A stretch of DNA of 64,000 nucleotides from Desulfobulbaceae bacterium (GTDB lineage: Bacteria; Desulfobacterota; Desulfobulbia; Desulfobulbales; Desulfobulbaceae). The translations under genes and the position numbers were made by a program. The DNA lies in contig JAABTP010000006.1 in the NCBI GenBank assembly GCA_011389815.1, forward strand, positions 1 to 64,000. The letters are read 5' to 3'. Of this stretch, positions 10,027 through 18,055 are shown piece after piece. Below the pieces are notes generated by a model. That model saw only the letters and a program-made list of their open reading frames with translations. It was not told the DNA's origin and did no database searches. How positions within the stretch are numbered: the stretch's first letter is position 1; every line of letters begins with the position of its first letter.

Positions 10027-10886
10027 ATGTTCCCCGCACTCGCGGGGATGAACCGGTATCCGACAACAGCAGATCCAAAAAAAGAAGATGTTCCCCGCAC
10101 TCGCGGGGATGAACCGGTGTGCCGCTTGAGCTGCTGGAGGATCAAAGCATGTTCCCCGCACTCGCGGGGATGAACCGTCATCTTGCACGGATCAAATATC
10201 TACGTTATAATGTTCCCCGCACTCGCGGGGATGAACCGCCCAGCCTGGCATTTACCATCAGGGCCAAAGTATGTTCCCCGCACTCGCGGGGATGAACCGC
10301 CACCTGGTTAGCGTCGGCCTTCCAGGATATAATGTTCCCCGCACTCGCGGGGATGAACCGTATAGACGGTATGCCAACACCGCAGCTTTACTATGTTCCC
10401 CGCACTCGCGGGGATGAACCGACATAGACCTACCCGATGCGGTTATGGTTAATATGTTCCCCGCACTCGCGGGGATGAACCGAGCAGGCGGCAGCACAGG
10501 CAGAGGAGGAGCGGCATGTTCCCCGCACTCGCGGGGATGAACCGGAACTAATCAAGGTCTATGACGAGACCGGTAGCATGTTCCCCGCACTCGCGGGGAT
10601 GAACCGAATTTCAATGCCCAGCTCGCCAGCCTCTTTATATGTTCCCCGCACTCGCGGGGATGAACCGGCAAACGTAAAATAATGCTTACCTTTGTCGATA
10701 TGTTCCCCGCACTCGCGGGGATGAACCGACCAAAACGGCATCAGAACCGTCATAAAATCCCATGTTCCCCGCACTCGCGGGGATGAACCGTTTCCAAGTG
10801 GTTTGCTGAGCATGAAGTAGGTATGTTCCCCGCACACGCGGGGATGAACCGTTCGATAGATTTTTTCTTGGCGGTATTAACTGATG
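10027..10886 (+). CRISPR. CRISPR array 2, type I-E, 14 intact repeats plus split 15th
   Basis: Repeats of 29 bp start at 10027, 10088, 10149, 10210, 10271, 10332, 10393, 10454, 10516, 10578, 10639, 10700, 10762 and 10823, with spacers of 32-33 nt. The first 13 carry the core CCCCGCACTCGCGGGG; the one at 10823 carries CACACG. A normal 32-nt spacer follows (10852-10883), and then only ATG, the first three bases of repeat 15 (10884-10886), before an inserted gene cassette. The rest of repeat 15 is at 11297-11322. The same repeat as array 1, so both are served by the same Cascade. Confidence 0.97.
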
Positions 10887-10909
10887 TTCGGCAGCAAGGC
10901 ACATCTGAT

Positions 10910-11236
10910 ATGCAAATGCAGTTCGAGATAATAAAAGAGCGGCCAAAAATAAGTGTCCGGGTGACCCGTGATTCTGTCTGTGCTGGGGATGATGCAGATG
11001 CACCCCATGAGAAACTGATCGAAATACCGAGCTTTATAGATCCAATGGCCCTTTATGCTCATATCGGCACATCCTACCTCCCGGGCGTCAATGGATATGG
11101 CCATTCATGGGATTTGATGTTAAACGGCAATCTCATTGGGGTATATGGATCCGGCTCATTCAAGCCCAAGGTGAAAGAGGTGGCATATGCGGAGAGCAAT
11201 CATGTTCATTTTAAATACCATTCCGCTGCATACTAA
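10910..11236 (+). CDS. Cassette-borne protein of unknown function
   Basis: A 108-aa protein I do not recognise. It starts at the ATG at 10910, eleven bases after AAGG; a second Met is at codon 3. The middle has IPSFIDPMALYAHIGTSYLPG and the C-terminus is rich in aromatic and glycine residues (GYGHSWDLML, GVYGSGSFKPK). There is no signal peptide or membrane segment. It is the sole gene of the integron cassette, which fits the pattern that most cassette genes are single, promoterless and uncharacterised. Transcription would have to come from array 2 read-through. Confidence 0.75.
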   Translation: MQMQFEIIKERPKISVRVTRDSVCAGDDADAPHEKLIEIPSFIDPMALYAHIGTSYLPGVNGYGHSWDLMLNGNLIGVYGSGSFKPKVKEVAYAESNHVHFKYHSAAY

Positions 11237-11242
11237 TCAGCT

Positions 11243-11296
11243 GCCGAACAAGGCGCTTGTTGGGACGCCGCTTCGCGGCGCCCCACAGCTTTGACG
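11243..11296 (+). other. attC: attC recombination site of the cassette
   Basis: R'' box GCCGAAC at 11243-11249, then AAGGCGCTTGTTGG, a central hairpin GACGCCGCTTCGCGGCGC, then CCCCACAGCTTTGAC and the G of the crossover GTT at 11296. Spacing and core match classical short attC sites such as that of aadA cassettes, including the same GACGCCGCTTCGCGGCGC core. In the circular form R' would be GTTCGGC, restored by the first six bases of the cassette. Confidence 0.85.
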
Positions 11297-11322
11297 TTCC
11301 CCGCACACGCGGGGATGAACCG
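11297..11322 (+). CRISPR. Right part of split CRISPR repeat 15
   Basis: TTCCCC followed by GCACACGCGGGGATGAACCG: the 26 bases that complete ATG at 10884-10886. Downstream the next 650 nt contain the HicAB genes rather than a normal spacer. Confidence 0.92.
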
Positions 11323-11350
11323 GTAGCGAGCCAATCCCGATACCAATCAA

Positions 11351-11686
11351 CTAAGAACTAAGCACAGCCTGTTCCAGCGTATCCGCCACCCATTTGTTCA
11401 GACTTTTTCCGGTATGGGCCGCAGCAGCAGAAAGTTGCGCATGAACCGAGGGCGCAATGCGCAAGGTCAGTTTACCGGAATAGGGTTTATCCGGGGAACG
11501 GCCTTCCTGTTTGCAGTCGGCAAGATAATGTTCAACCGCATTATGAAAGTCCTGGGTGAGCTGGCTCACTGTTTCCCCCTCAAAGCTGATATTGTCCTTG
11601 ATACCGATGACTTTACCCCAGAATATATTATCCCGTGCGTCAAAATTGACTTTCGCAGAATACCCCTTATAGGTCATCATGTTCAT
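11351..11686 (-). CDS. hicB: HicB-family antitoxin
   Basis: 111 aa. The N-terminal part has the partial RNase-H-like HicB fold (YKGYSAKVNFDARDNIFWGKV, then VSQLTQDFHNAVEHYL), and the C-terminus is a ribbon-helix-helix DNA-binding domain (KLTLRIAPSVHAQL, HTGKSLNKWVADTL). It neutralises HicA and probably represses the operon. It follows hicA with an ATGA overlap and a GGAGG ribosome site inside the hicA end. The last codons reach into the expected spacer position next to repeat 15. Confidence 0.92.
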   Translation of the reverse strand: MNMMTYKGYSAKVNFDARDNIFWGKVIGIKDNISFEGETVSQLTQDFHNAVEHYLADCKQEGRSPDKPYSGKLTLRIAPSVHAQLSAAAAHTGKSLNKWVADTLEQAVLSS

Positions 11687-11937
11687 GGCCTTACCTCCAA
11701 TTCCGTCAACCAGTTACGAATCTTTTCCACCATATATCTTTTCGCTTCTTTCCCCGGATGCGGCCTGTGCGCATATTGCCGGGATGCAAAAAGTTCTAAG
11801 ACCACCCGTGAACCGTTCCCCTCGCGAACATCACCGCCAAGGGCCTTTATCAATGATTCAATATCGCTGAACTTGATATTTGCCCTTGTGGGTTCGGCAA
11901 AAATGGCTGCTAATGTTTTCCGGTGTTTCCCTTTCAT
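11683..11937 (-). CDS. hicA: HicA-family mRNA interferase toxin
   Basis: 84 aa from the ATG at 11937 (MKGKHRKTLAAIFAEP). Matches the HicA double-stranded-RNA-binding-like toxin family, with DIESLIKALGGDV, GSRVVLELF and the conserved RPHPGKEAKRYMVEKIRNWL. The active His is probably in RPHPG. Toxin-first gene order, with hicB overlapping by four bases. It is transcribed against the CRISPR array and lies between repeat 15 and the last degenerate repeat. Confidence 0.92.
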   Translation of the reverse strand: MKGKHRKTLAAIFAEPTRANIKFSDIESLIKALGGDVREGNGSRVVLELFASRQYAHRPHPGKEAKRYMVEKIRNWLTELEVRP

Positions 11938-11974
11938 GATAAATATGGTAGCACTTTGTGACGCTGCTGGCAAG

Positions 11975-12003
11975 ATATTCCCCGCACACGCGGGGATGAA
12001 CCT
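11975..12003 (+). CRISPR. Last, degenerate CRISPR repeat
   Basis: Carries the core CCCCGCACACGCGGGG and GATGAACC, but has A instead of G at position 3 and T at position 29. It lies 38 nt beyond the hicA start, on the same strand as array 2. No further repeat follows, so this is the trailer end of array 2. Confidence 0.85.
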
Positions 12004-12053
12004 GCGTACACAGGCTATGAAGAGGCTATCCGAGTGGAATAGATAAATCTATA

Positions 12054-12233
12054 TCAGAAAATCAATATTACATAAACACCATGCCTTCTGCGAGAATGAA
12101 TCAGCACATTCTTTGACCAGCCAAATTTACGGGTCATGCGGATATAAAACTCCCGTTGCAACGGGTCTTTGCATTTACTCATAATGACCAGGTTGTGCGC
12201 CCAAGCAATTTCTCCAACCAGTGGTTGGAGTTT
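12054..12233 (-). pseudogene. Remnant of DUF1016 (YhcG-type) nuclease gene
   Basis: On the minus strand the frame reads LQPLVGEIAWAHNLVI, then MSKCKDPLQREFYIRMTRKF and GWSKNVLIH. This is the conserved N-terminal-domain segment of DUF1016/YhcG PDDEXK nucleases. Similarity stops after LIH and the frame ends about a dozen codons later. Upstream it is cut off by the Crp/Fnr stop codon in the same frame. About 45 codons survive from a gene of some 350, so this is debris of a defence or mobile-element gene. Confidence 0.75.
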
Positions 12234-12239
12234 TTATTT
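12212..12239 (+). terminator. Intrinsic-type terminator at the end of the array 2 region
   Basis: CTCCAACC and GGTTGGAG form an 8-bp stem with a 3-nt loop, followed on the plus strand by TTTTTATTT. It could end transcripts running through array 2 and its inserts. The same bases encode the LQPLVGE part of the DUF1016 remnant, so it may be fortuitous. Confidence 0.55.
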
Positions 12240-12899
12240 GTACTTCTGTAATTCGTTGTATTTGAGAAGGATAATCATGTTGCCTTGTACCCGGATGAGG
12301 CCTTCACGGGTCAAATACGCAAATATTCTGGAAAGATTTTCCGGGCTGGTGCCCAGCAGGCAGGCCAGTTGCGATTTGGGCATATCAAGAAGAACCCGGT
12401 CGGTTCTTTTTTGTTGTTCGGAAAGATAGATAAGGTGTGCGATCAGGCGCTGCGGTACTTCTTTGAGCGCAAGATCTCCTATTTTGGTGGAGAACATGCA
12501 CAGGCGCTTTGACAGCCCGGCCAACATGCCCAGGGCAAGGGGAGGGTAAGTGCTTGTCATGGCGAGAAACTCTGTTTTGGGAAAGAAAAGAACCGTGGAC
12601 GGTGTCATGCTTGCCGCAGTAGCGGGATAGATTTTGTTATGAAAAAGCGGCGTGAGCCCAAAGGGTTCTCCCGGACCAAGGACATAGATTATCTGTTCTT
12701 TGCCTTTGAGCGAGGACTTATAGATCTTTATCTGGCCTTGGCTGACAAGATAGAATCCGGTGATTGATCTACCTTCCGAAAAAATGATTTCTCCTTTTTG
12801 ATAGGTTTTCGTGTAGGTTATATCGGCAATTCGGCTGACCAGCTCATCGGAAAGCTCCTTAAAAAAGAATGAATTGGTCAGCAGTTTTTTTTTATTCAT
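12234..12899 (-). CDS. Crp/Fnr-family transcriptional regulator
   Basis: 221 aa. The N-terminal cyclic-nucleotide-binding-like beta-barrel (about 10-125) has YQKGEIIFSEGRSITGFYLV and VLGPGEPFGLTPLF. The long dimerisation helix is near 125-150 and the C-terminal winged helix (150-215) has MPKSQLACLLGTSPENLSRIF as the recognition region. There is no Fnr-type N-terminal cysteine cluster, so it is not a classical oxygen-sensing Fnr. It lies upstream of and divergent from the nap operon, the usual place for a regulator of nitrate/nitric-oxide respiration, so control of nap is likely but not shown. Confidence 0.88.
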   Translation of the reverse strand: MNKKKLLTNSFFFKELSDELVSRIADITYTKTYQKGEIIFSEGRSITGFYLVSQGQIKIYKSSLKGKEQIIYVLGPGEPFGLTPLFHNKIYPATAASMTPSTVLFFPKTEFLAMTSTYPPLALGMLAGLSKRLCMFSTKIGDLALKEVPQRLIAHLIYLSEQQKRTDRVLLDMPKSQLACLLGTSPENLSRIFAYLTREGLIRVQGNMIILLKYNELQKYK

Positions 12900-13096
12900 T
12901 AACCGGAATCAGCAGATTGAAGGGGAAGGGCGCAGCTCAAGGCGGACAAGTACAAAAACTGAAAGTTTATTGCAAAGCTTCGGGTTTCATACGCCGCCCT
13001 TTGGGGCGGGGTCGTTTATTAGACACCGGAGGGAGGATTTTGTCAACTGCTTCCTTCTGTTATAATGCCGGAGGCGGAAAAAATGCCCCGGCAGCA

Positions 13097-13348
13097 GTGC
13101 AGAATGATGTTTACCTGCTGCAGGATCATTTTCTCCTGCTGCAGGATCATTTTCTCCTGCTACAGGATCATTTTTTCCCGCTACAGGATCATTTTCTCCC
13201 GTTACAGAATGCCTTTCTCCCGTTGCAGAGCCGCTTTTTCCTGCTCCGAAACCATTTCTTCCCGCTGCAGGGGCATGTTCTCCTGTCCCATGAGGATTTC
13301 CCCCTGCTCACAAGGTCTTTTGCCCTGTCCGCTACGATTTTTTCCTCT
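13097..13348. repeat. Degenerate 21-bp tandem repeat (copy A)
   Basis: About twelve units of 21 bp; units at 13118, 13139, 13160 and 13181 are nearly identical (CTGCAGGATCATTTTCTCCTG type, then drifting). On the minus strand each unit is seven codons (REKMILQ type heptad), which would form a coiled coil, but several units end in stop codons. Only a partial frame of 68 codons (13202-13408) stays open, starting at a TTG. A homologous block is at 53516-53662. It fills the gap between the Crp/Fnr gene and nap, with no clear gene on either strand. Confidence 0.8.
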
Positions 13349-13402
13349 GCCCGGCGGCAAAGGAGAAGACATCGGCTGTTTTTTTCTCCTTTTTTTGATA
13401 TA

Positions 13403-13413
13403 GGTCAATGACC
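13403..13413. promoter_or_regulatory. Possible operator upstream of nap
   Basis: Perfect palindrome GGTCA-A-TGACC, 150 nt before napF. It resembles half-sites used by Fnr/HcpR/Dnr regulators (TTGAC/GTCAA-like) but the spacing is too short for a standard site. Suggested only because of its position between the Crp/Fnr gene and nap. Confidence 0.25.
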
Positions 13414-13562
13414 ATACCTTGTTCCGCCGATAATATACTACTGTTTAATACTGTTGTAGTTACGACCTGCCCTGCCGTGAGGCGATGAACGATAAAATCA
13501 CCCACAGCAGGACAGCATGTGTCGGTGCAGGCATGATATCCAACGTATATAACGGAATTTGT

Positions 13563-14135
13563 ATGAATCTCACCTCCTTCTTTGTTGATAAATGTCTTGC
13601 CTTCTTCCTTCAGACAGAGGCTGACCAGGTACGACGGGATTCCGTCACCCCTTCTGCGGCCTTGGCCTTACCTCCGCCCTGGTCTGCCCCTGACCAGGAA
13701 TTCCCTGATCTCTGCAACGCTTGCGGAGCATGTGTGGCTGCCTGTGAAAAACAGCTGATTAAACTTGAGGGGGACGGATTGCCGGTCATGGATTTTTCCA
13801 AGGGTTTCTGCCATTTTTGCGGAGATTGCGCCCGGTCTTGTCCCGGTGGTGCCCTCCATTTTTCCGATGAGCCACCTCATGGACCTCTGCATGTTGCCAT
13901 CAGGGAAACGTGTCTTACGCGAAAAAAAGTTCTCTGCCAGCTCTGCCAGGAGCACTGTGAGCAGGAAGCAATAGTTTTTTCCCGAGAAGGGCAGGGGGAA
14001 CAGGTTCCCCGTATCCTGTCCGAACAATGTAATGGCTGTGGTGCCTGCGTTGCAGCATGCCCTGTTCAGGCCATTTCACTCCGATCTGCTGAGAATCAGT
14101 CTTTTAATCAATCTCTACCACGAGGTAATGCATGA
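13563..14135 (+). CDS. napF: NapF-type polyferredoxin
   Basis: Cytoplasmic iron-sulfur protein of periplasmic nitrate reductase operons, linked to NapA maturation. It is 190 aa from the ATG at 13563; two earlier in-frame ATGs (13485, 13533) exist but give an unusual N-terminus. Four cysteine groups are seen: CNACGACVAACEK, CHFCGDCARSCPG, the wider-spaced CLTRKKVLCQLCQEHC, and CNGCGACVAACPV. The stop overlaps the napD start (ATGA), so the two are coupled. Confidence 0.9.
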   Translation: MNLTSFFVDKCLAFFLQTEADQVRRDSVTPSAALALPPPWSAPDQEFPDLCNACGACVAACEKQLIKLEGDGLPVMDFSKGFCHFCGDCARSCPGGALHFSDEPPHGPLHVAIRETCLTRKKVLCQLCQEHCEQEAIVFSREGQGEQVPRILSEQCNGCGACVAACPVQAISLRSAENQSFNQSLPRGNA

Positions 14136-14365
14136 ATATTTCCGGCATTGTTGTCCAGGCCTTTCCTGATAATTTCCAAGCGGTCCAGCAACGCCTGCAA
14201 ACACTCTCCGGTGTGGAAATCCATGCTGTGAACAAGGACGGGAGTTCCCTCGTCATTACCCTGGAGGACACACCGGATAATGTGCCTTCTGATGTCATGA
14301 TGGATGTGCAGAAAACGCAGGGCGTTCTTGCTGCGTCCCTTATTTATAACTATTGTGATGAGTGA
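14132..14365 (+). CDS. napD: NapD chaperone
   Basis: 77 aa, the usual size. NapD binds the twin-arginine signal peptide of NapA and holds back export until the molybdenum cofactor is inserted. The beta-alpha-beta ferredoxin-like fold is indicated by MNISGIVVQAFPDNFQAV, GVEIHAVNKDGSSLVIT and the C-terminal LAASLIYNYCDE. It starts within the napF stop codon and lies 30 nt before napA. Confidence 0.93.
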   Translation: MNISGIVVQAFPDNFQAVQQRLQTLSGVEIHAVNKDGSSLVITLEDTPDNVPSDVMMDVQKTQGVLAASLIYNYCDE

Positions 14366-14395
14366 TCATTACATACCAGGAAAGGAGGAAGATGT

Positions 14396-16897
14396 ATGAA
14401 GCTGAACAGGCGTGATTTTATCAAGGCCAACGCTGCAATGGCCGCTGCCGCTGTTGCGGGTACGCAGCTGCCGGCCACGCAAAAGGCCCTGGCTGCTGAG
14501 GGTGATGCCGGAATCCGATGGGATAAGGCCCCCTGTCGTTTCTGCGGGACAGGGTGCAGTGTGTTGGTGGGGACCAAAAACGGGAAGATCGTGGCAACCC
14601 AGGGTGATCCTGATGCCCCGGTGAATAAGGGATTGAACTGTATTAAGGGTTATTTCCTGACCAAGATCATGTACGGCAAGGATCGGCTCACCAAACCGCT
14701 GCTGCGCAAGAAGAACGGCAAGTATGATAAAAACGGCGAGTTCACTCCGGTCTCCTGGGATGAAGCCTTTGCAATCATGGCGGAGAAATTCAAGGAGGCG
14801 ATTCACAAGAACGGACCAACCACAGTGGGCATGTTCGGGTCCGGGCAATGGCAGGTCTGGGAAGGCTATGCCGCAGCAAAGCTCTTTAAAGCCGGTTTGC
14901 TGTCCAATAATATTGATCCCAATGCCCGCCATTGCATGGCCTCGGCAGTTGCCGCCTTTATGCGCACCTTTGGCATTGACGAGCCTATGGGCTGCTACGA
15001 TGATCTGGAAAAGGCAGACGCCTTTGTCCTGTGGGGAGCAAATATGGCTGAGATGCATCCTATCCTCTGGTCGCGACTCACCAACCGCCGCCTGACAGCC
15101 AACCATGTCAAGGTGGCCGTGCTGTCCACCTATGAACATCGTTGCTTTGATCTGGCTGATATCCCCATGATCTTCAAACCTCAATCCGACCTGGCGATTC
15201 TGAACTATATTGCCAATTATATTATTCAGAATGACAAGGTGAACAAGGACTTTGTGGACAAGCACGTCAATTTCCGTATCGGCAATACAGATATCGGTTA
15301 CGGCCTGCGACCGGAGCATCCGCTGGAGCAAAAGGCGGCCAATGCCAAGGAACGCAAAAAGCAGATCGGGTCCAAGGAATACAGCTTTGAAGAATACGCC
15401 AGGTTCGTGTCCGAGTATACCCTGGACAAGGCCCATGAAATGTCCGGCGTGCCCAGGAAAGATCTCAAGGCCCTGGCTGAACTGTATGCTGATCCGAAAC
15501 GCAAGGTGGTCTCCTACTGGACTATGGGATTTAACCAGCATACCCGGGGCACCTGGGTTAATCAGCTCTGCTATAATGTCCACCTGCTTACCGGAAAAAT
15601 CTCTGAGCCAGGCAATGGTCCGTTTTCTCTTACCGGCCAGCCCTCAGCCTGTGGTACAGCCCGTGAGGTGGGTACTTTTTCCCATCGCCTGCCTGCGGAC
15701 ATGGTGGTGATGAAAAAGGAGCATCGTGATGTTGCTGAAAAGATCTGGAAGCTGCCTCAAGGCACGATCCCGGCCAAACCCGGCTATCATGCGGTTCTCC
15801 AGAATCGAATGCTCAAAGACGGCAAACTCAATGCCTATTGGGTGATGTGTAATAATAATATGCAGGCAGCCGCAAATATGAATGAGGAGGGGTATCCGGG
15901 CTACCGTAATCCAAAGAACTTTATTGTGGTTTCAGATCCCTATCCCACGGTCACGGCCATGGCCGCTGATTTGATCCTGCCCACTGCCATGTGGGTGGAA
16001 AAGGAAGGGGCCTATGGTAATGCGGAACGCCGGACCCAGTTTTTTCGGCAGCAGGTTAAGCCGCCAGGAGAGGCAAAGAGTGATCTCTGGCAGCTGGTGG
16101 AGTTTTCCAAATACTTCACAACCGACGAGGTCTGGCCCAAGGAACTGCTTGCCAAAAATCCGAAATACAAAGGTAAAACGCTGTACGAGGTGCTTTTTAC
16201 CAACGGGCAGGTGGATAAATTTCCACTAAGTCAGCTCCAGAAAGGGCATGACAACGATGAGTCAAATCATTTTGGCTTTTACCTGCAAAAAGGACTGTTT
16301 GAGGAATATGCCAGCTTCGGTCGGGGCAAGGCCCATGATCTGGCCCCGTTTGAGATGTATCATAAGGCCCGCGGCCTGCGCTGGCCCGTGGTGGACAATA
16401 AAGAAACCCTGTGGCGTTTCCGGGAAGGATATGATCCGTATGTCAAGAAAGGGGAAGGAGTCCGGTTTTATGGACATAAGGATGGCAAAGCAGTTATCTT
16501 TGCCCTGCCTTACGAACCTCCTCCTGAAGTACCGGATAAGGAGTATGATCTTTGGCTCTGTACCGGCCGGGTCCTGGAGCATTGGCATTCCGGTTCCATG
16601 ACCAGACGAGTGCCGGAGCTGTATCGTGCCGTGCCTGATGCCCAGGTCTTTATGCATCCCAAGGATGCGGAAAAACGTGGCCTCAAGCGCGGACAGCTGG
16701 TCAAGATCGCATCCCGTCGGGGTGAGATCACCTGTCCGGTGGAGACCAGAGGGCGGAACAAGGTGCCGGAAGGATTGGTTTTTGTGCCTTGGTTTGATGC
16801 GGGCCGTCTGGTCAATAAACTGACCCTGGATGCCACCTGCCCGATTTCCAAGGAAACTGATTTCAAGAAATGCGCGGTTAAGGTGACTACGGCGTGA
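14396..16897 (+). CDS. napA: Periplasmic nitrate reductase catalytic subunit NapA
   Basis: Reduces nitrate to nitrite in the periplasm with a Mo-bis-MGD cofactor and one [4Fe-4S] cluster. 833 aa, normal length. A twin-arginine signal ([12 protein letters not shown]) is followed by Ala-rich residues to about 33. Cluster ligands are Cys47, Cys50, Cys54 and Cys82 ([16 protein letters not shown]). Cys180 in NARHCMAS is the expected molybdenum ligand of NapA-type enzymes. The molybdopterin dinucleotide-binding C-terminal domain is present ([38 protein letters not shown]). A GGAGG ribosome site precedes the start. Confidence 0.98.
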   Translation: MKLNRRDFIKANAAMAAAAVAGTQLPATQKALAAEGDAGIRWDKAPCRFCGTGCSVLVGTKNGKIVATQGDPDAPVNKGLNCIKGYFLTKIMYGKDRLTKPLLRKKNGKYDKNGEFTPVSWDEAFAIMAEKFKEAIHKNGPTTVGMFGSGQWQVWEGYAAAKLFKAGLLSNNIDPNARHCMASAVAAFMRTFGIDEPMGCYDDLEKADAFVLWGANMAEMHPILWSRLTNRRLTANHVKVAVLSTYEHRCFDLADIPMIFKPQSDLAILNYIANYIIQNDKVNKDFVDKHVNFRIGNTDIGYGLRPEHPLEQKAANAKERKKQIGSKEYSFEEYARFVSEYTLDKAHEMSGVPRKDLKALAELYADPKRKVVSYWTMGFNQHTRGTWVNQLCYNVHLLTGKISEPGNGPFSLTGQPSACGTAREVGTFSHRLPADMVVMKKEHRDVAEKIWKLPQGTIPAKPGYHAVLQNRMLKDGKLNAYWVMCNNNMQAAANMNEEGYPGYRNPKNFIVVSDPYPTVTAMAADLILPTAMWVEKEGAYGNAERRTQFFRQQVKPPGEAKSDLWQLVEFSKYFTTDEVWPKELLAKNPKYKGKTLYEVLFTNGQVDKFPLSQLQKGHDNDESNHFGFYLQKGLFEEYASFGRGKAHDLAPFEMYHKARGLRWPVVDNKETLWRFREGYDPYVKKGEGVRFYGHKDGKAVIFALPYEPPPEVPDKEYDLWLCTGRVLEHWHSGSMTRRVPELYRAVPDAQVFMHPKDAEKRGLKRGQLVKIASRRGEITCPVETRGRNKVPEGLVFVPWFDAGRLVNKLTLDATCPISKETDFKKCAVKVTTA

Positions 16898-16955
16898 TAT
16901 TTGGTATCTTCTAATAAACAGCTAGATGAGCTTGAGAGGAATAGTGTTGAGAGAC

Positions 16956-17186
16956 ATGAAAGATCTGCAGCATGATATTAAATTTGTACTTTGTATCGAC
17001 AATAGAGATTGCGATGATCTGGAAAAGGGAAAGGTGTATCGGATTATCCCTGATGCTGGTGCAGCAAAAGACGGTTATCTTCGTGTCGTGGATGAATCGA
17101 CAGAAGACTATCTTTATCCAGAATCCTATTTTGTTCTCTTGAAATTACCGCAAAAGGCTCAGGATGCTCTTTTTGTGGAGGCCTGA
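16956..17186 (+). CDS. Small conserved protein inside the nap operon
   Basis: 76 aa from the ATG at 16956 (GAGAG five bases upstream); an earlier ATG at 16926 has no ribosome site. I know of no assigned function. The sequence has a beta-rich pattern: FVLCIDNRDCDDLEKGKVYRI, GYLRVVDESTEDYLYPESYF. There is no signal peptide, so it is cytoplasmic. Its stop overlaps the napG start by one base, so it is expressed with the nitrate reductase genes, though this may be recent insertion of an unrelated small gene. Confidence 0.75.
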   Translation: MKDLQHDIKFVLCIDNRDCDDLEKGKVYRIIPDAGAAKDGYLRVVDESTEDYLYPESYFVLLKLPQKAQDALFVEA

Positions 17187-18055
17187 TGAGTGACAATAAC
17201 AAGAAGCAGCAAAAGGAGAATGCGCGTCGCCGGTTTTTGAGGGACTCTTTGTCGGCTGCTGCTGGTGCCTTTGTGCTGGCTGTGGGCCTGGGAGCGTATC
17301 AGCGTTCTGCACAAGCTGTGCCTGCACGGGCAATACGACCGCCAGGGGCCTTGCCGGAAAAGAAGTTTCAGGCAGCCTGTCTGCGTTGCGGTCAATGTGT
17401 CAGGGCCTGTCATGCCAATCTCCTGCGGAACAACGACATGCCGGAGATGAGTACTGAAGGCCCGGCTGAGGTAAATCCCAACGCCTCAGTGGAGCTGGAG
17501 CCGGTTCTGCGGTTGGCGGAATCCGGTAATGATATTCCGACGGGAACGCCGTACTTCATCCCCCGGATAAGCCCCTGCCGCCTGTGCGAGGATATGCCCT
17601 GTGTGCAGGCCTGTCCTTCCGGTGCCTTAAGTGAGAAGAACCTTCTGGATAAGGAAAAGAAAGAGCCTTCAATTTACCAGGCAAGAATGGGATTGGCCGT
17701 GCTCATTAACCATGAGAACTGCATTGGTTTTCAGGGATTACGCTGTGATGTCTGTTATCGGAACTGTCCAGTGATTGATAAGGCCCTGACTCTGGATATG
17801 CAGGTCAATCAGAGAACAGGAGTGCATACTCGTTTTATTCCCACAGTGCATTCGGAACATTGCACAGGCTGCGGGAAATGCGAGCGCTCCTGTATTTTGG
17901 AGCACCCGGCGATTAAGGTGTTGCCCCTTGCTCTGGCACGGGGGGAACTGGGCCATCATTATCGCTTGGGGTGGCAGGAAAAGGAAGAGGCTGGCAAGTC
18001 TCTGATACCTGAAGCTTTACAACTTCCTGCAAGAAGACCGGAGGAACTGCTATGA
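17186..18055 (+). CDS. napG: NapG ferredoxin-type quinol oxidation subunit
   Basis: 289 aa. Periplasmic iron-sulfur protein that takes electrons from NapH and passes them on to NapB/NapA. A twin-arginine-like signal (RRRFLRDSLSAAAGAF) is present. Four cluster motifs are seen: CLRCGQCVRACHANLL, CRLCEDMPCVQACPSG, CIGFQGLRCDVCYRNCP and CTGCGKCERSCIL. With NapH it replaces the tetrahaem quinol dehydrogenase NapC, which is absent. Its stop overlaps the napH start. Confidence 0.94.
   Translation: MSDNNKKQQKENARRRFLRDSLSAAAGAFVLAVGLGAYQRSAQAVPARAIRPPGALPEKKFQAACLRCGQCVRACHANLLRNNDMPEMSTEGPAEVNPNASVELEPVLRLAESGNDIPTGTPYFIPRISPCRLCEDMPCVQACPSGALSEKNLLDKEKKEPSIYQARMGLAVLINHENCIGFQGLRCDVCYRNCPVIDKALTLDMQVNQRTGVHTRFIPTVHSEHCTGCGKCERSCILEHPAIKVLPLALARGELGHHYRLGWQEKEEAGKSLIPEALQLPARRPEELL

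Larger units (their letters stand above)
10887..11296 (+). mobile_element. Integron gene cassette inserted in CRISPR repeat 15
   Basis: Left junction: G10886^TTCGGC. Right junction: G11296^TTCCCC, which continues the interrupted repeat. Removing 410 bp rebuilds a perfect 29-bp repeat after a perfect 32-nt spacer. The cassette carries one ORF starting 23 nt from the left end and an attC-like site at its right end whose R'' box GCCGAAC is the exact complement of GTTCGGC at the left boundary, as in a circular cassette. Integron integrases cut attC and secondary sites between G and TT. No integrase gene lies in the window. Confidence 0.9.

Noticed and set aside
11323-11400. A second integron attC site to explain HicAB as another cassette
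   Set aside because: No R''/R' pair or central hairpin found on either strand, and no repeat remnant at the expected G^TT near 11355.
13202-13408. 68-codon minus-strand ORF in the first heptad block as a gene
   Set aside because: TTG start without ribosome site, and following heptad units are broken by stop codons.
13409-13562. A classical Fnr box or molybdenum-cofactor riboswitch before nap
   Set aside because: No TTGAT-N4-ATCAA match and no recognisable riboswitch core; only a short GGTCA-A-TGACC palindrome nearby.
14369-15583. 404-codon antisense ORF over napA
   Set aside because: napA has complete family motifs; the antisense frame has no recognisable domain or ribosome site.
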